From positions 62,001 through 126,000 of the forward strand of contig JBAJFE010000021.1 of the NCBI GenBank assembly GCA_037903355.1: a stretch of 64,000 nt of DNA. Reading direction: 5' to 3'. The translations under genes were made by a program, and so were the position numbers. Positions within the stretch are counted from its first letter, which is position 1, and each line of letters starts with the position of its first letter. Source of the DNA: Trichuris trichiura. Taxonomy: Eukaryota > Nematoda > Enoplea > Trichinellida > Trichuridae. Below, one piece after another: positions 1-14,678 of the stretch. Below the pieces are notes generated by a model, which was not told the DNA's origin, did not search any database, and saw only the letters and a list, made by a program, of their open reading frames with translations.

Positions 1-881
1 GCGACTTCTACTGCCAACAGTCCTACTGTACTAACATACTATCAGCAACTGATATTCAGCTTCTTTACTTTCGCTTAAATTTTTACGGTTAGTTGCTTAT
101 CCTTAATGGTCGTCTACTTGTCTGGACAACTCTTTCAGGGTAGAGATCGCGTTCCTTGTTAAGCTTGCCGCGTAGTGCCTTAACGTGCTTGAATAAGGAA
201 ACGGACCTGTTCTAACAGCTCTAATCAAATAAACAACAGCTTACTGTCGAACGTGAAACAAATCGATCAAGAGGCAGCGTCTATTAGCATAATTAAGAAA
301 ACGGGGTGACGTCAGAGGATGGGCTTTCCCGTACTTCTGTACAAGTTATGCTTAAGTCGAGGATAGCCTTAAGTTGAACTGCAAACACTCGTAGTATCAC
401 TGTCAATAGTACAAGTCAGAAAATTGATACTTTGATCAAAAAACTCATCATTCTTTTGACGAAGCTGTAGACAAGTTAATATGGCGAATAGATCATTTTT
501 ATCCGCTGATCTAACATAAACGCAACACCATGCACGATCTTATCAATGGATGTTGGATGTTGGGCATTTAACGGCTACATAAATTTGCGTAACTGAAGTC
601 ATGATTAACTATTAGGAAGTCGCGTGAAAGCCTCTTTTGCTGACTATTGCCCATTGATTAAAACGGGTTAACATTGACTTCAAATAATGAAAACAAAGCG
701 TATGAACAAATTCAAATACGAATGGAAGAGGTTAAATACGCTAGAACAACGGTGAAACGGGACAGGTAACAGCAGAACAAATTGGGCCGAAAGTAAATAA
801 TGCAACGCATAAAAACAGCAGCGAAAAGTATTAATGGGCCTTATTTTGAAGTGCCAACATAGAAGAGCTGAAGAGAACGCA
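1..881. other. No gene recognised
   Basis: I see no coding exon, RNA gene or repeat that I can support in this stretch. It is interrupted by stops in all frames. It lies just upstream of the predicted small secreted protein gene and may contain its promoter, but I found no clear TATA box. Confidence 0.4.
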
Positions 882-1474
882 ATGCTAGGTAAAATTCTGT
901 TAACACTGAGCGCCTTGATCGTACCTGTGAGTACAGCACCTTAAGCTGCCCAATTCTATTGGTCACAAATTGCAAAAGCTTTAGATACACGGAGATGTCA
1001 ACAATGCGAGAAGCTCAATCATACTGTCAGTTGAAGAAGTTTCAATTTCTTACGAAAGTGGTCCCGCTACAATCGTGCCTCACATGATTCCTCCTCCAAA
1101 ACCGCCTCGAACTTTTGCTTACACTGGTCCATCGAACAATAATGCCACGAAAGAAAAAGTGAACATGTATAAAGTGCGAACATCTCTGTAAGTGTCACAC
1201 ATTTTAAACATATTCAGGACACAACCCGAACAGAAGACAGTATCTAAGAAAAAGACTATCAAAAAAACAATCGTAAGTTCCACAAAAGGTCAGTCGAAAA
1301 CTTTTACCCGCCGCATACACTTAACAATAATTCAAAAGTTATTATAGTGGTAAGAAAGTGCGCGGTAAAAGTTGGCACCTACTGTAGCAACAAAGTAAAA
1401 ACAACAAGAGACAACCTAAAGCTTTGACGAACGCCAGGAAGCGCCACGCCATCTTGGACGAAACATTGTACTAG
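882..1474 (+). CDS. Predicted small secreted basic protein, four exons
   Basis: A gene model I assembled by eye and do not recognise. Exon 1 (882-926) encodes a signal-peptide-like start, MLGKILLTLSALIVP, and ends at a GTGAGT donor. Exon 2 (985-1187) adds a segment with a proline-rich patch (IPPPKPP) and an NNNAT sequon. Exon 3 (1218-1272) and exon 4 (1388-1474, stop TAG) are lysine/arginine-rich. The lengths sum to 390 nt, giving 129 residues with every junction in frame. The weak point is intron 2, only 30 bp (1188-1217) although it has GTAAGT and TTCAG ends. If it is not spliced, the protein stops at a TAA overlapping the donor after about 83 residues. Likely a secreted or surface peptide; function unknown. 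Confidence 0.42.
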
Positions 1475-3299
1475 ATGACGCGTTAGAGGGACGTTATTGA
1501 AAAAGTTGAAAAACCACCTCAAAATTCTCTTTAATTCTATTCCGTCATTATGGTAGCGACTTTATGCCACTGTGTTTATACACAATATTTCACTCTCGCT
1601 ATTTTGTGCTCTTCATAATATAAACCGGTCGCTTAGCACTTTGCAAAGCTTTTGTTGTGCAAATATTTGGGGTTTGCTGATAACAAAACTGAACTTTTTT
1701 CTTAGAACAAAACCCAACTAAATACGACTGTATGATTTCGTTGCAAAAAAATCTGACCTTGGAGCTCACGCGCGTGTTCCTTTAACGGAATTAAAGAGGG
1801 GAACAGAGGCAAGGTTCGACAGTATGCTAATTTGAACGCACAACTTGTAACGTGTTGACAATTTTTCATAATGCAAACTTTGAACTACGGTGAACCCCGT
1901 TACGTAACATTGCATTCTTGCGTAACGCGCTTCACCGTAATTACAAGTTTACAGCGTGTTTATTTATTTAAATTCGATTTGCTCAACGCCTACTGATCAT
2001 CAAGAGAGACCAACCTGTTACGGCTTTCGTTTATGATTAGTTTTTTAAAAACTCGATCAAAATATCCATATTCCCGCCCTATCACAAATCCTCTCTTCAT
2101 ATACACCGTCATGCTTAGTTATCCCGCGCTTAGTGAAACCGTTTACAAAATTTCCTACGCTTAAAAGGAAGTAGAATGGTTGTTGCTTTGTCCTAAAGAA
2201 ATTTACATAAATTGCTATAAGACATTGTTGACAAAGGAGCTCCGGAAATATTTAAACGTCGTGTGCTGTATGACCAAGTAGGAACGATGAACTTTTGAAG
2301 AACATAGCATATTCACTGCGTAACGTTATACAGTTAGCGTTACGCTAAAACTTAGAACGATCGATTCATCAGCCTAATCGCTAAGCTAAATAGAACAAAG
2401 ACAAAACCAGCTTCGCGCGACAATTTATGCTTACGGTGCTGGCTGTTTATAAACCAAACAATGCAGTCAGACTCACCTATAGGAGCGTAAAAGATCTTCT
2501 GGTCAAACGATTTTTCCAATTCGTTTTCCAACAAAAGAAATGACCACGGTCGAGTCTACATTTCGTACATCATTGTTTGAAACGGATTTTCAACTTGAAG
2601 TCTACAATATCAGAATTTTCCGGCAAATTTTTAATCGCGGCCGCTGGCAGTGAGTGTACTTAGCCGTAAAAACAACAAGTTCAGCATCGGTTTCCCATTG
2701 GTTGACGAAGATGCGCGCGCCTGACGTGCAATGACGCTTCCGAAATTCAAATGCCAAATGACGTCACAAACGTATGAGCGAAAAGCAGGAAAAAATTCGA
2801 TTCTACGTTGCAATACTGTCGCCGCAACTTAAAGTAAACGCAACGGCGCACGCTGCCTGAATTTGAACTTGTCATTACAATAGTAGACGAACTAAATACC
2901 GAACAATAATATTACTATTAGACGAATGGTGTCAACTGCAGTACCAAAGGAAAAAAGAAAGAATTCAAACTGAAAGTCACCCAACTTGACTTCCGAAGTG
3001 CCAATTGAGAAATTCAAAATTAACATATTTGAACCTCGTCTAATCAGTCTGCACAACACCCCCTTTTCTTGTTAAAAAAGATGTCGGTGCGCTGGTCCCA
3101 TAAGCTTATATACTAACCTTAGCCTATTGCGCACTCCGTTATCTCCAATACATCGAGCGGAAAGAAGAAATCACTTTACTGTTCGGACGATCAACTTTTG
3201 CAACAGCGTACCCGAAAGAGCTGTAAAACTTTAGCCCGTATTCAAGGGACGACTACGAGGACGGAAAAATTGACAGTAGTCAAAAGGAAAACGAGCCGC
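1475..3299. other. Intergenic, no gene assigned
   Basis: No recognisable gene. On the minus strand a short stretch around 2473-2560 reads as a possible exon (LLENELEKSFDQKIFYAPI, followed by a GTGAGT donor), and another open stretch lies at 2631-2813, but I could not connect either to neighbouring exons or to a known family. The minus-strand WDR48 gene ends at the right edge. Confidence 0.35.
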
Positions 3300-7028
<3,729 letters not shown>

Positions 7029-9191
7029 TTACGTCGCATGGCGGAGAGTAAATTGAACCAACCTGAATTTTCTTCCCGGGGCCGGACGCGTTCTTGTGAA
7101 CGTAATTCATGGCATCTATACAAGCAAAATTCCCTCTACGCTCCTGATCGAAGCTGTAAAGACAGCTGCACCGGGTGGCAGCGAGCTGCGATGAGCCAGC
7201 GACGCAAATTCCAAAGGGAACAAAACTTTATGACAAAATGTGAGCCAAAATCACTGCTCGCCCCGATACATTGCATCACGCCCATCGGCGGCGTCCGCTC
7301 GTTCCTGCAAAATCAAATAACGTTCGTTTGCAAAAACACGTCGGATTAAAAACATTCGCATAGGCTAATTCATTGCCAACACTTACAATGCCCCACTGCT
7401 TGGCGAGACATCGTTTATCGCCTTTCGCGAGGGTCCAACTTACTACAGTAAGTCGTAATACTTAATTACTTTTTTGTGAAGCTCAATTTAAATCATCCGA
7501 AGTGTATTTGGTCGCGAACGTTTTCGTCTCGCCTGCGGAGTTGTTTGCTGAACGCAATAGTTTTTGGTACATTTGCGCTGGAGAATTATACTTGTTGCGT
7601 AGCTAACAGTTGCGAACTTGATCCTTAGCTTGCCGCCGGCAGCTGGTCGTTGGAGCAAGAGAATACATAAGCAAGCAAAAGCTGCGCACATAAACAAGTT
7701 TACTTAACAATCTCCGTTTGTCGACCGTCCGTTTTGCGTAGTACTACAGCCTAGCGGTCAGCGGACCGAGTCCATTGAACGCTCGTGGTAAAGAATGACC
7801 GGTTGGCAGTTTGCGTTTTCTGGCGACAACGACGACGACGTCGAAAAGATGCCGCCAAACCGGATGGTCGACGGAAACGTCGGGCATCACTGATGATAGA
7901 CTCTGGTTAACGCTGACAGCCGGTTGCAAAAGCTGCCCTCTGTTCAATGGCGCGTGTTTTACTTTTTCCAGCCTCGGTGTCGACTGCCACCGCGGAGAAC
8001 GTAGGATTGGCAGCGCAGTGTTATTCCGACTTTTTGCTCACCTCGTTCACTGCAATCGTTCCTTCTTCGTCAAATCTCTAAGTCCCAGGTAGGCCTTCGT
8101 TCAATCATCTCAGTCTGTTTTTCATCGCTTTTTCGTTTTCAATCGTAGCAGCTCAATAACGCTGCTTGTTAACTCAGCTCCGATGAGACCTTCCGCATCC
8201 TTTGACTACGACTGTCCTAATTTCTTGTGCCACATTCCTCGACGGCTGACGTAATTTATTTTACATGCACTACGAGCGAGCACAAGGATCCTTGTAAGCA
8301 GTTTCAGACCAGAAAAGAGACTTGAGAATAGATTCGATTCACGATGAGTATAAATTCTTATTCGTCTTACGGTAGAGTAAAGCTGATGATTAAGTTTTTT
8401 TCCTTAGCCGCTAGATAGCTTTTGGCAAAATGGCAACGACTTAGATAAACATGCCGCCGAATTGCATTGTCACACAGCCTTTAGCGAACATTTGCTCTGA
8501 TAAAAAGTTGTTACGCTATTCTGTGAGCGTAATGATTCCTTTGATCGGTAACCTTTTCAAGCAAGCAAGTTATTCAGCCGACAACAGTGCCCCACCCGAG
8601 ACTGAAATTTTGGCAACCCACAGACGAGCGGTGTCAATGATGCGCGCAGCCGCATTTCAACGCGCCTGCGTCCCCTGCCGCACGCTCTTTTCGCCGTGGG
8701 CGTCCAGGAGCAACAGCGAATGAATCAGACTGCAAAGGCTGCTCCGCAGACGGCACGAATGATTTCATTATCGGGTTGGGGAGGGCTGACTAAGCGCTGT
8801 CGTGCATCACTGACGCTGCTACTTGAATAGCTTATGTCATCAAGAGTACCGTTGTTTGAACGGTTGGCAATGTTGGGATGACCAACCACTAACCATTTAT
8901 CATTAACGCCAAAAGGAGGAAACATTGTGGGCAGCGCATTGAAATGTTTGAAAAAACTATACCTGTTAATCCTGCGTAGCATACTGTATCAATATGGTGG
9001 TTCGCTACGGTTAGCAACAGCGAAGCGCATGGTTCTCGCGGCTGGCGGTCATTAGCGTTTGTTTGCTCGAATTGAACGTACGTTTGCGGCCATTAACGTT
9101 TTCATTTTGCAAGGTTCCACATGCGGCCAGTTGGTGCTGCGCCAGAGGGTCCTGAAGTCGTCATTGGTTTTGCGCCTTTGCTGCTTCGCTG
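7029..9191. other. Intergenic between WDR48 and Rap2
   Basis: This should contain the WDR48 first exon and the Rap2 5' region and promoter. The most protein-like open frame is on the minus strand at 8725-8917: an ATG at 8917 opens with MFPPFGVNDKWLVVGHPN and runs to a TGA, giving about 64 residues rich in serine and asparagine. I cannot link it to a family and it may be chance. Plus-strand open frames at 7811-8092 and 8451-8723 are compositionally unconvincing. Confidence 0.35.
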
Positions 9192-9752
9192 ATGCGCGAG
9201 TTCAAAGTGGTTGTACTGGGCAGCGGTGGGGTTGGAAAAAGCGCCCTGACTGTACAATTCGTCTCCAATACTTTCATCGAGAAGTACGACCCAACAATTG
9301 AGGATTTCTACCGCAAGGAAATCGAAGTGGACGGACAACCGTCCGTGCTGGAAATATTGGACACCGCCGGAACGGAACAGTTCGCCTCGATGCGCGATTT
9401 GTACATCAAGAACGGTCAAGGTTTCGTGGTCGTCTACAGCATCACCAGCCAGCAAACGTTTCACGACATTAAAACATTGCGGGATCAAATTTTGCGAGTC
9501 AAAGGAGTTGATCAGGTGCCTCTGCTCCTTGTTGGCAACAAGTGTGACTTGGAGCACCAACGACAGGTGCGTACGGACGAAGGCCTTGCATTAGCGCAAT
9601 TTTGGAATTGTCCATTCGTTGAGTGTTCAGCAAAAATTGCTCAAAACGTGAACACGGTGTTTGCGGAGATTGTACGCGAAATGAATTATATGCAAAGGAG
9701 CCGATACGGTCGCAAACAGCGATGCTGCGGTGGAGGCTGTGTCCTGTCTTGA
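9192..9752 (+). CDS. rap2: Rap2-type Ras-family small GTPase
   Basis: A complete 186-residue small GTPase in a single exon. The G1/P-loop GSGGVGKSA (residues 10-18), the effector region [23 protein letters not shown], the NKCD guanine-specificity motif and the ECSAK motif are all present. The phenylalanine after TIED and the KEIEVD stretch favour Rap2 over Rap1, which has TIEDSYRKQVEVD. It ends in the CAAX box CVLS after a cysteine pair, so it should be prenylated and membrane attached; the terminal serine favours farnesylation. Family role: GTP/GDP switch in cytoskeletal, adhesion and MAP4K-linked signalling. ATG at 9192 is the natural start because it gives the canonical [10 protein letters not shown] opening. 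The absence of introns is notable beside the heavily split neighbours. Confidence 0.96.
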   Translation: MREFKVVVLGSGGVGKSALTVQFVSNTFIEKYDPTIEDFYRKEIEVDGQPSVLEILDTAGTEQFASMRDLYIKNGQGFVVVYSITSQQTFHDIKTLRDQILRVKGVDQVPLLLVGNKCDLEHQRQVRTDEGLALAQFWNCPFVECSAKIAQNVNTVFAEIVREMNYMQRSRYGRKQRCCGGGCVLS

Positions 9753-12490
9753 CCGGTATATTGTTTTAAACTTCCGTTGCTCTCTACCTGTCGTCATCCG
9801 CAGCTTATGCACCGTACACTACTACTGATCGCCTCGGGTACCACCACCCACTGTGTTGGCTTACCAATTTTTCCCCTCCGTTACAAAGTTGGGTCGATGC
9901 CAATTGGTCACCAGCATGTCTCGACATGTTCATTCATTGATGTACTACTACTACTACCCTTAGGGGCCGTCTTGACTCGTCTCGTACGTCGCTGCCAAGC
10001 TGTGCGATTCCTCTTTCCATACCGAACAAGTGATAGGCATTTTTGCCATTGGTTGTCGTTCCTCTCGTCCAACGACGTTAGTTGTGTACTAATTTTTTGT
10101 TGATCGAATCTTTCATTCGATTTGCGAATTAAACTCGTCGATTCGCGCTTAGCTTAGACGTCCCTTTTTGCCAAGCTGTCTTCAGTCGGTTGTTGCCTGC
10201 ATTCACTTTTGACTTTTTATAACAATCATCGCTAAGGTACGCAGTACCAATCGATTGTTAGCAGTCCTTCTCGTGACTTTCGCCAACCGGTACGGCCTTG
10301 TCGGCTCCACCCGACGGCGCGGTTAGCAGCTGCTAAAGGTAAATCTTTTCTGTATCAATCCGTTTGGGTACCTTTTCGTGTCAATCTTGGTCGACGAACT
10401 GGCACCTGACTAACGTATTGCAGCGTCGTACGTGACTAGAAATCAACACCTTCAATTTCATTCGTAGCGGCAAGCTATATCTTTGTAAACTACCGTACTC
10501 CTTTACGAAAAACCTGCATTCACTGTTGTACGGTAAAAAATGCAGATGAGATTTTTTAAAACTTTGTTTACACATTACTTTTGCTACAATTGTAGCGCGT
10601 AGCGTGTTTACTGTTGCGACTAAAGCTCTGACGTGTTTGAACTTTCCTCCATGTCCTTTCGCCGTTTATAGAGCTTGCAAGTCGCGGAGTAAGTCAAAAA
10701 AAGGAAGATTGCCATCACGAGTTAATATTGCGACGTACGCTAGGGTGGGTCGTTGACTTCGAACACTTGAAATAGCGTTAAACGTATACGCTGCGATGAA
10801 CTTGTTTGATCACCCTTCAAAAGGGAATGCTTGAAACTTGACCGAACAAATGCCGCGCGGCCCTCCGAGACTTTCGTAGAAACAAAGAACGCGCGAGTTT
10901 TTCAAATCCCATTTTCCCGCTTAAGTTAGGTCAAGTGACACTAGCGTACTTGCTCAACAATATGTTCTTAGTTGGACTCGGCACCCGCTTAGAGGCTTAA
11001 CCTTTTTTTGGAGAATTCTTTCGTTGGACTCTCAAGAAAAACAATGCTTAGCCTAAATCACATTCGCTATACGGTAGGCTGAAGACTTCTGTTGCTCCGC
11101 GGCTAAGGCCAACTTTGAAATCGACGTAAAGCTTTCCATTTACGTATTTCCGCTTTGCCATCACCAACGAGCACTGATACGCAGTTTTGCTTGACTACCG
11201 CTAGCCAAACAATGCCGACCAATCTAATTGTTCTATTTATTTTTCTTCATGAGGAAAGCTTTGGGTCAAGTTTCTCTCTTTACTTAACCCGGTTAGCAAA
11301 TGGACATCGAGTGAGTGCTTGTAGGAGCCAAGTTGTCTCGCCATTGCAGCCACTTTCGCCATTGTTCATTGAGCTATCCAAAACCCATTCAGCCGCAGTT
11401 AACAATGGCTTGTAGCTTTTCCACTTTTTTAAAGCACGTCCACTACGGTGAGGCGGCATTGTATAAATACCATCTTCGCTTATGATGTACCGTAGCGCGA
11501 CCAGTCTTCAACGACGGAATTTCAAACCTGAACTGATGTTCGTAAGTTCACTACTGCTCTCATTTTTCGCAAAAGAGTCCGACCGTGGGTTTATATGATT
11601 GTTAAGACCGTTTCGAAAATAACAAGTCACCTCTCGGCTACGTGAACTCTTCCCTTCAAAGTCCCGCGTATAATCAGGCAGTCAAGATGTGAGACTAAAA
11701 GACATGATAAAAGCTTTTTAGATAAAATCCCATTAAATGCGTAGCAACTTGTAACGGGTTTGTAAGTCTTTATGGTGGACTTTGGTTACTGTAGTACCCG
11801 TTCGTTAAGGTAGACTTTATTTCTTATCAGAGCTTTCGGGCCTACTCCTGGCCCGTTGGAGAGGGTCAGGAGTAGGTTCGAAAGCTCCGATTAGAAATGA
11901 AGTCTATTTTAACGAACGGGTACTACCGTAATCAGTCTAGCATGAAAATAGCTCCACATTTAAATGAACACTAAAAATAATGAACTACCTCACGTACGCA
12001 AACAGCCGCTAACCTAACGTTAAAGCAAGGCAAAGGTTCAACATGCGGTTGTCAGTATCTTGCGCAATTTGACAGATCGATTCTGCAAACATGTTAGTCG
12101 CGCCAAACGTCTCACTCGAGAGAATCAATCGACAGCACTTTCGACTGTAAGGTCTCAGACTGACATCAACGACGTCTACTGCTGAAATAATTTAAATAAA
12201 ACTGACTAAACAAAGCTAAAGCTGAAGAAGAGGAAAACGCAAAGGCAAAATGTCAACTCTGACCAACGCGCATTCAATAGCATTCGAACTGAAGCAACAC
12301 GGAACTATGAACACGTAGTTCTTTAATAACGGGGTGCTTTTACCGCGGCAAAAACATGACATGATGAATTAGGAGCTACAGCACACAGAATCGGAATCCT
12401 TCGTTCCGAGGTCACTTTGAAAATAAGTGAAAGAAAAACAACTAATAAAACGACATTTAAATAATAACTGCAACTTACGCAAGCAGGTTT
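9753..12490. other. Intergenic, Rap2 3' region and a foldback element
   Basis: Rap2 3' untranslated sequence followed by DNA with no gene I can support. An open frame at 9777-10103 overlaps the probable 3' UTR and shows no family features. The main structured element is the inverted repeat at 11787-11930. Confidence 0.4.
11787..11930. repeat. Foldback (MITE-like) inverted repeat, 144 bp
   Basis: Two arms of about 65 bp are near-perfect reverse complements separated by about a dozen bases. The left arm opens with TACTGTAGTACCCGTTCG and the right arm ends CGAACGGGTACTACCGTA. Near the centre the arms contain GAGCTTTCG and CCTACTCCTG. Small indel-free mismatches between arms show it is an old copy. 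There is no coding capacity, so it is probably a non-autonomous DNA transposon. No target-site duplication is obvious. Confidence 0.75.
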
Positions 12491-12881
12491 TTATAGAAGC
12501 TTCCATTTTGCTGCCGGTCGGCATAAACCAACGAAAAAGACGAAGACAATTGCCAACAGTCGCAATGCGAACTGAAGAGGAAAAACGACTTTCCAATTTG
12601 GATCGTCATCAAATCTAAGCATTTTCTGCAAATTGAAAAAAAAAAGTTCAAAGATAACTCTTTTGGTCGTCGATTGAACAGTAGAAGACGTAAACTGACG
12701 CGGGTGTAGCGGGAAACGTCGGTGGAAAAAAAGCTTTAATTAAAATGAGCACTAAAAAAAGATTGGATTGCACCTCTTGAAAATCGATCATTAAATGCTC
12801 GTCCCGGCTCGATGCTACCGCTGAAACGTAGCAACGCAGCCGGTTTTTAAGGCGCAAACGTTTCTTCTTCTTCTTCGACAT
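12491..12881 (-). CDS. Hypothetical small single-pass membrane protein
   Basis: A tentative two-exon model. Exon 1 (12774-12881) starts MSKKKKKRLRLKNRLRC and reads to MIDFQE, ending at a GTGCAA donor. After a 148-bp intron ending TTTGCAG, exon 2 (12491-12625) reads KMLRFDDDPNWKVVFPL and then a hydrophobic helix (FALRLLAIVFVFFVGLC), stopping at TAA after AAKWKLL. The product would be about 80 residues with a strongly basic N-terminus and one membrane span. I do not recognise it. The donor is weak, and an alternative splice near 12540 with a GTAAGT donor at about 12478 could continue the gene leftward. Treat as a candidate. Confidence 0.28.
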
Positions 12882-13072
12882 GATCTCTCAAGTGAACTTT
12901 TTCGTCAATGAAAATAGAAAGGACGAGGAAGCATTTTTTTCTTCAAAAAAAGCAATTCGTTTACGTAACTACCGTGCCAACCACTTTCGAACAATAAAAG
13001 TCGGGGTGGACTGATCAAAACGGTGCAATTCACTCATTTTTTCACAAAAGGACGACATTAAAAATGAACGCG

Positions 13073-14678
13073 TCAAACGCTCGGACGCTGCTGCATCTGA
13101 GACGTTTGAGCGGACACGTCGGCATGGCTCACTACTGCCCCACTGCTTCCCGCTTGGTTGGTCTTACTTTTCAGCAATGTCCAATCGAACGTGTAGTCGA
13201 ATTGGTGACTCAACGTGCGAAAGAGAATCCGAAACAGCTGGCGCATGTACATGTAATCTGGCGCCTCTTCAAAACGCAAGTTACGACAATAATTCAAGTA
13301 CATGGCAAACTCGGCCGGATAACCCTGAACATAAGCGCAGATAAAAGGCCAACGAATTTTTTCCATTAATCAATAAAGCGCACGGTTAAGCTAGAACAAC
13401 ATACCTTGCAAAGAACTTCAACAGGACATGACATTTTCTTCTCGCTGATTTTATCATACTTTTGGCGTTTGTTCGCAGCCTATAAATTAGTACATATTAT
13501 GAAGCATTATTACTCTTGCGCGACAACGAAAAAGCAAAGAGAACTTTTAAATTTTGTCCACTCCACCAATCAAAACCGAACCTGAGAATCATTAACTTCA
13601 TTACAGTATGCGCAGAACGGGTTGCACGCTATTGCAAAGGGATCGCGGCCGCGAGCAGTAGGGCCAAATTAATCTTTTATAATAGCAGTAAGCTATGCAA
13701 ACTTTAAAACCGTTTATCGAATGGGAATGAACGGACGGTGTTATGACAAATAAAGTTAAGGGAAGAAAAAGGGAAATACCTTCAAGCCCTGCCATGGCAA
13801 CTTGCCCAAATTGAAGTACATTAAAACGTAGCCCATCGATTCCATATCGTCACGTCGACTTTGCTCGACACCTAGATGAGCGTTGATCGAAGCGTAACGA
13901 GCCGTCCCGGTCAAGTTCTTATCGTCTCGATAAGGAATATGCTGACGGGTGCGAGAATCTCGATATTTCTTCGCCAATCCGTAGTCAATGAGGAAAAGCT
14001 TAAAATAATAGGCTTACATCGACGCTTTAACGGGTACGTCAATTCTTACGCGATTGCAGTGACGACCAATACCCATTAAGAAATTGTCAGGCTTTATATC
14101 GCGATGAATGAAGCCCTTGACGTGAAGAAATTCAATGCGACCGATCATCTTAAAATTTAAAGTGTAGCCACTATGCGTTGTCGAACTTTCTCTCTCTCTC
14201 TGTTTCTTACCTGATCGGCCAGCATAAGTACCGTCTTCATCGTAAAACGACGAGAGCAGAAATTAAACAAGTCTTCCAAACTTGGTCCAAGTAAATCCAT
14301 AACAAGGATGTTGCAGCCATATTCGCCACCGTACCACCTGAAAGAGGATTAACCATTTCAAAAGAATAACGGCTAAGCGAGCATGGTTGTGTACTTTATG
14401 TGTGGCACGCCTATGCCGCCTTGAAGGAGACGATAAACTTTACTTTCGTACTGCAACTGCGGATGTCTCGACTTTATCGATTCAACTTTTACGGCAACTT
14501 CCTACAAGTAAAAATTTTCAAAGATGAAGTCGACAGAATACAGTTTCACCTCGCCATTGCTTTTGTTGATCGCCAAATAAATGTCACCAAACGAACCGCT
14601 GCCAATTTTCCTTACTATCAGATACTTATTGGCAAGAACGACATCTTTGGACACTTCCAAACCGCTATTTACCATCAT
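13073..14678 (-). CDS. CSNK1A1: Casein kinase I alpha
   Basis: Serine/threonine kinase of the CK1 alpha family, acting in Wnt/beta-catenin and Hedgehog signalling on primed substrates. Seven exons on the minus strand: 14550-14678, 14395-14501, 14211-14337, 14050-14148, 13780-13998, 13405-13479, 13073-13324. They sum to 1008 nt (335 residues, against about 337 in mammals). Visible motifs: glycine loop [14 protein letters not shown], the catalytic lysine in VAVKVES, catalytic loop [26 protein letters not shown] (DYG where other CK1s usually have DFG), [28 protein letters not shown], and the C-terminal [14 protein letters not shown] and YTFDWTLLK. The start chosen is the first of two adjacent ATGs, [19 protein letters not shown]; the frame stays open upstream, so a longer start is possible. 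A serine/glutamine-rich tail follows the kinase domain. Confidence 0.96.
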
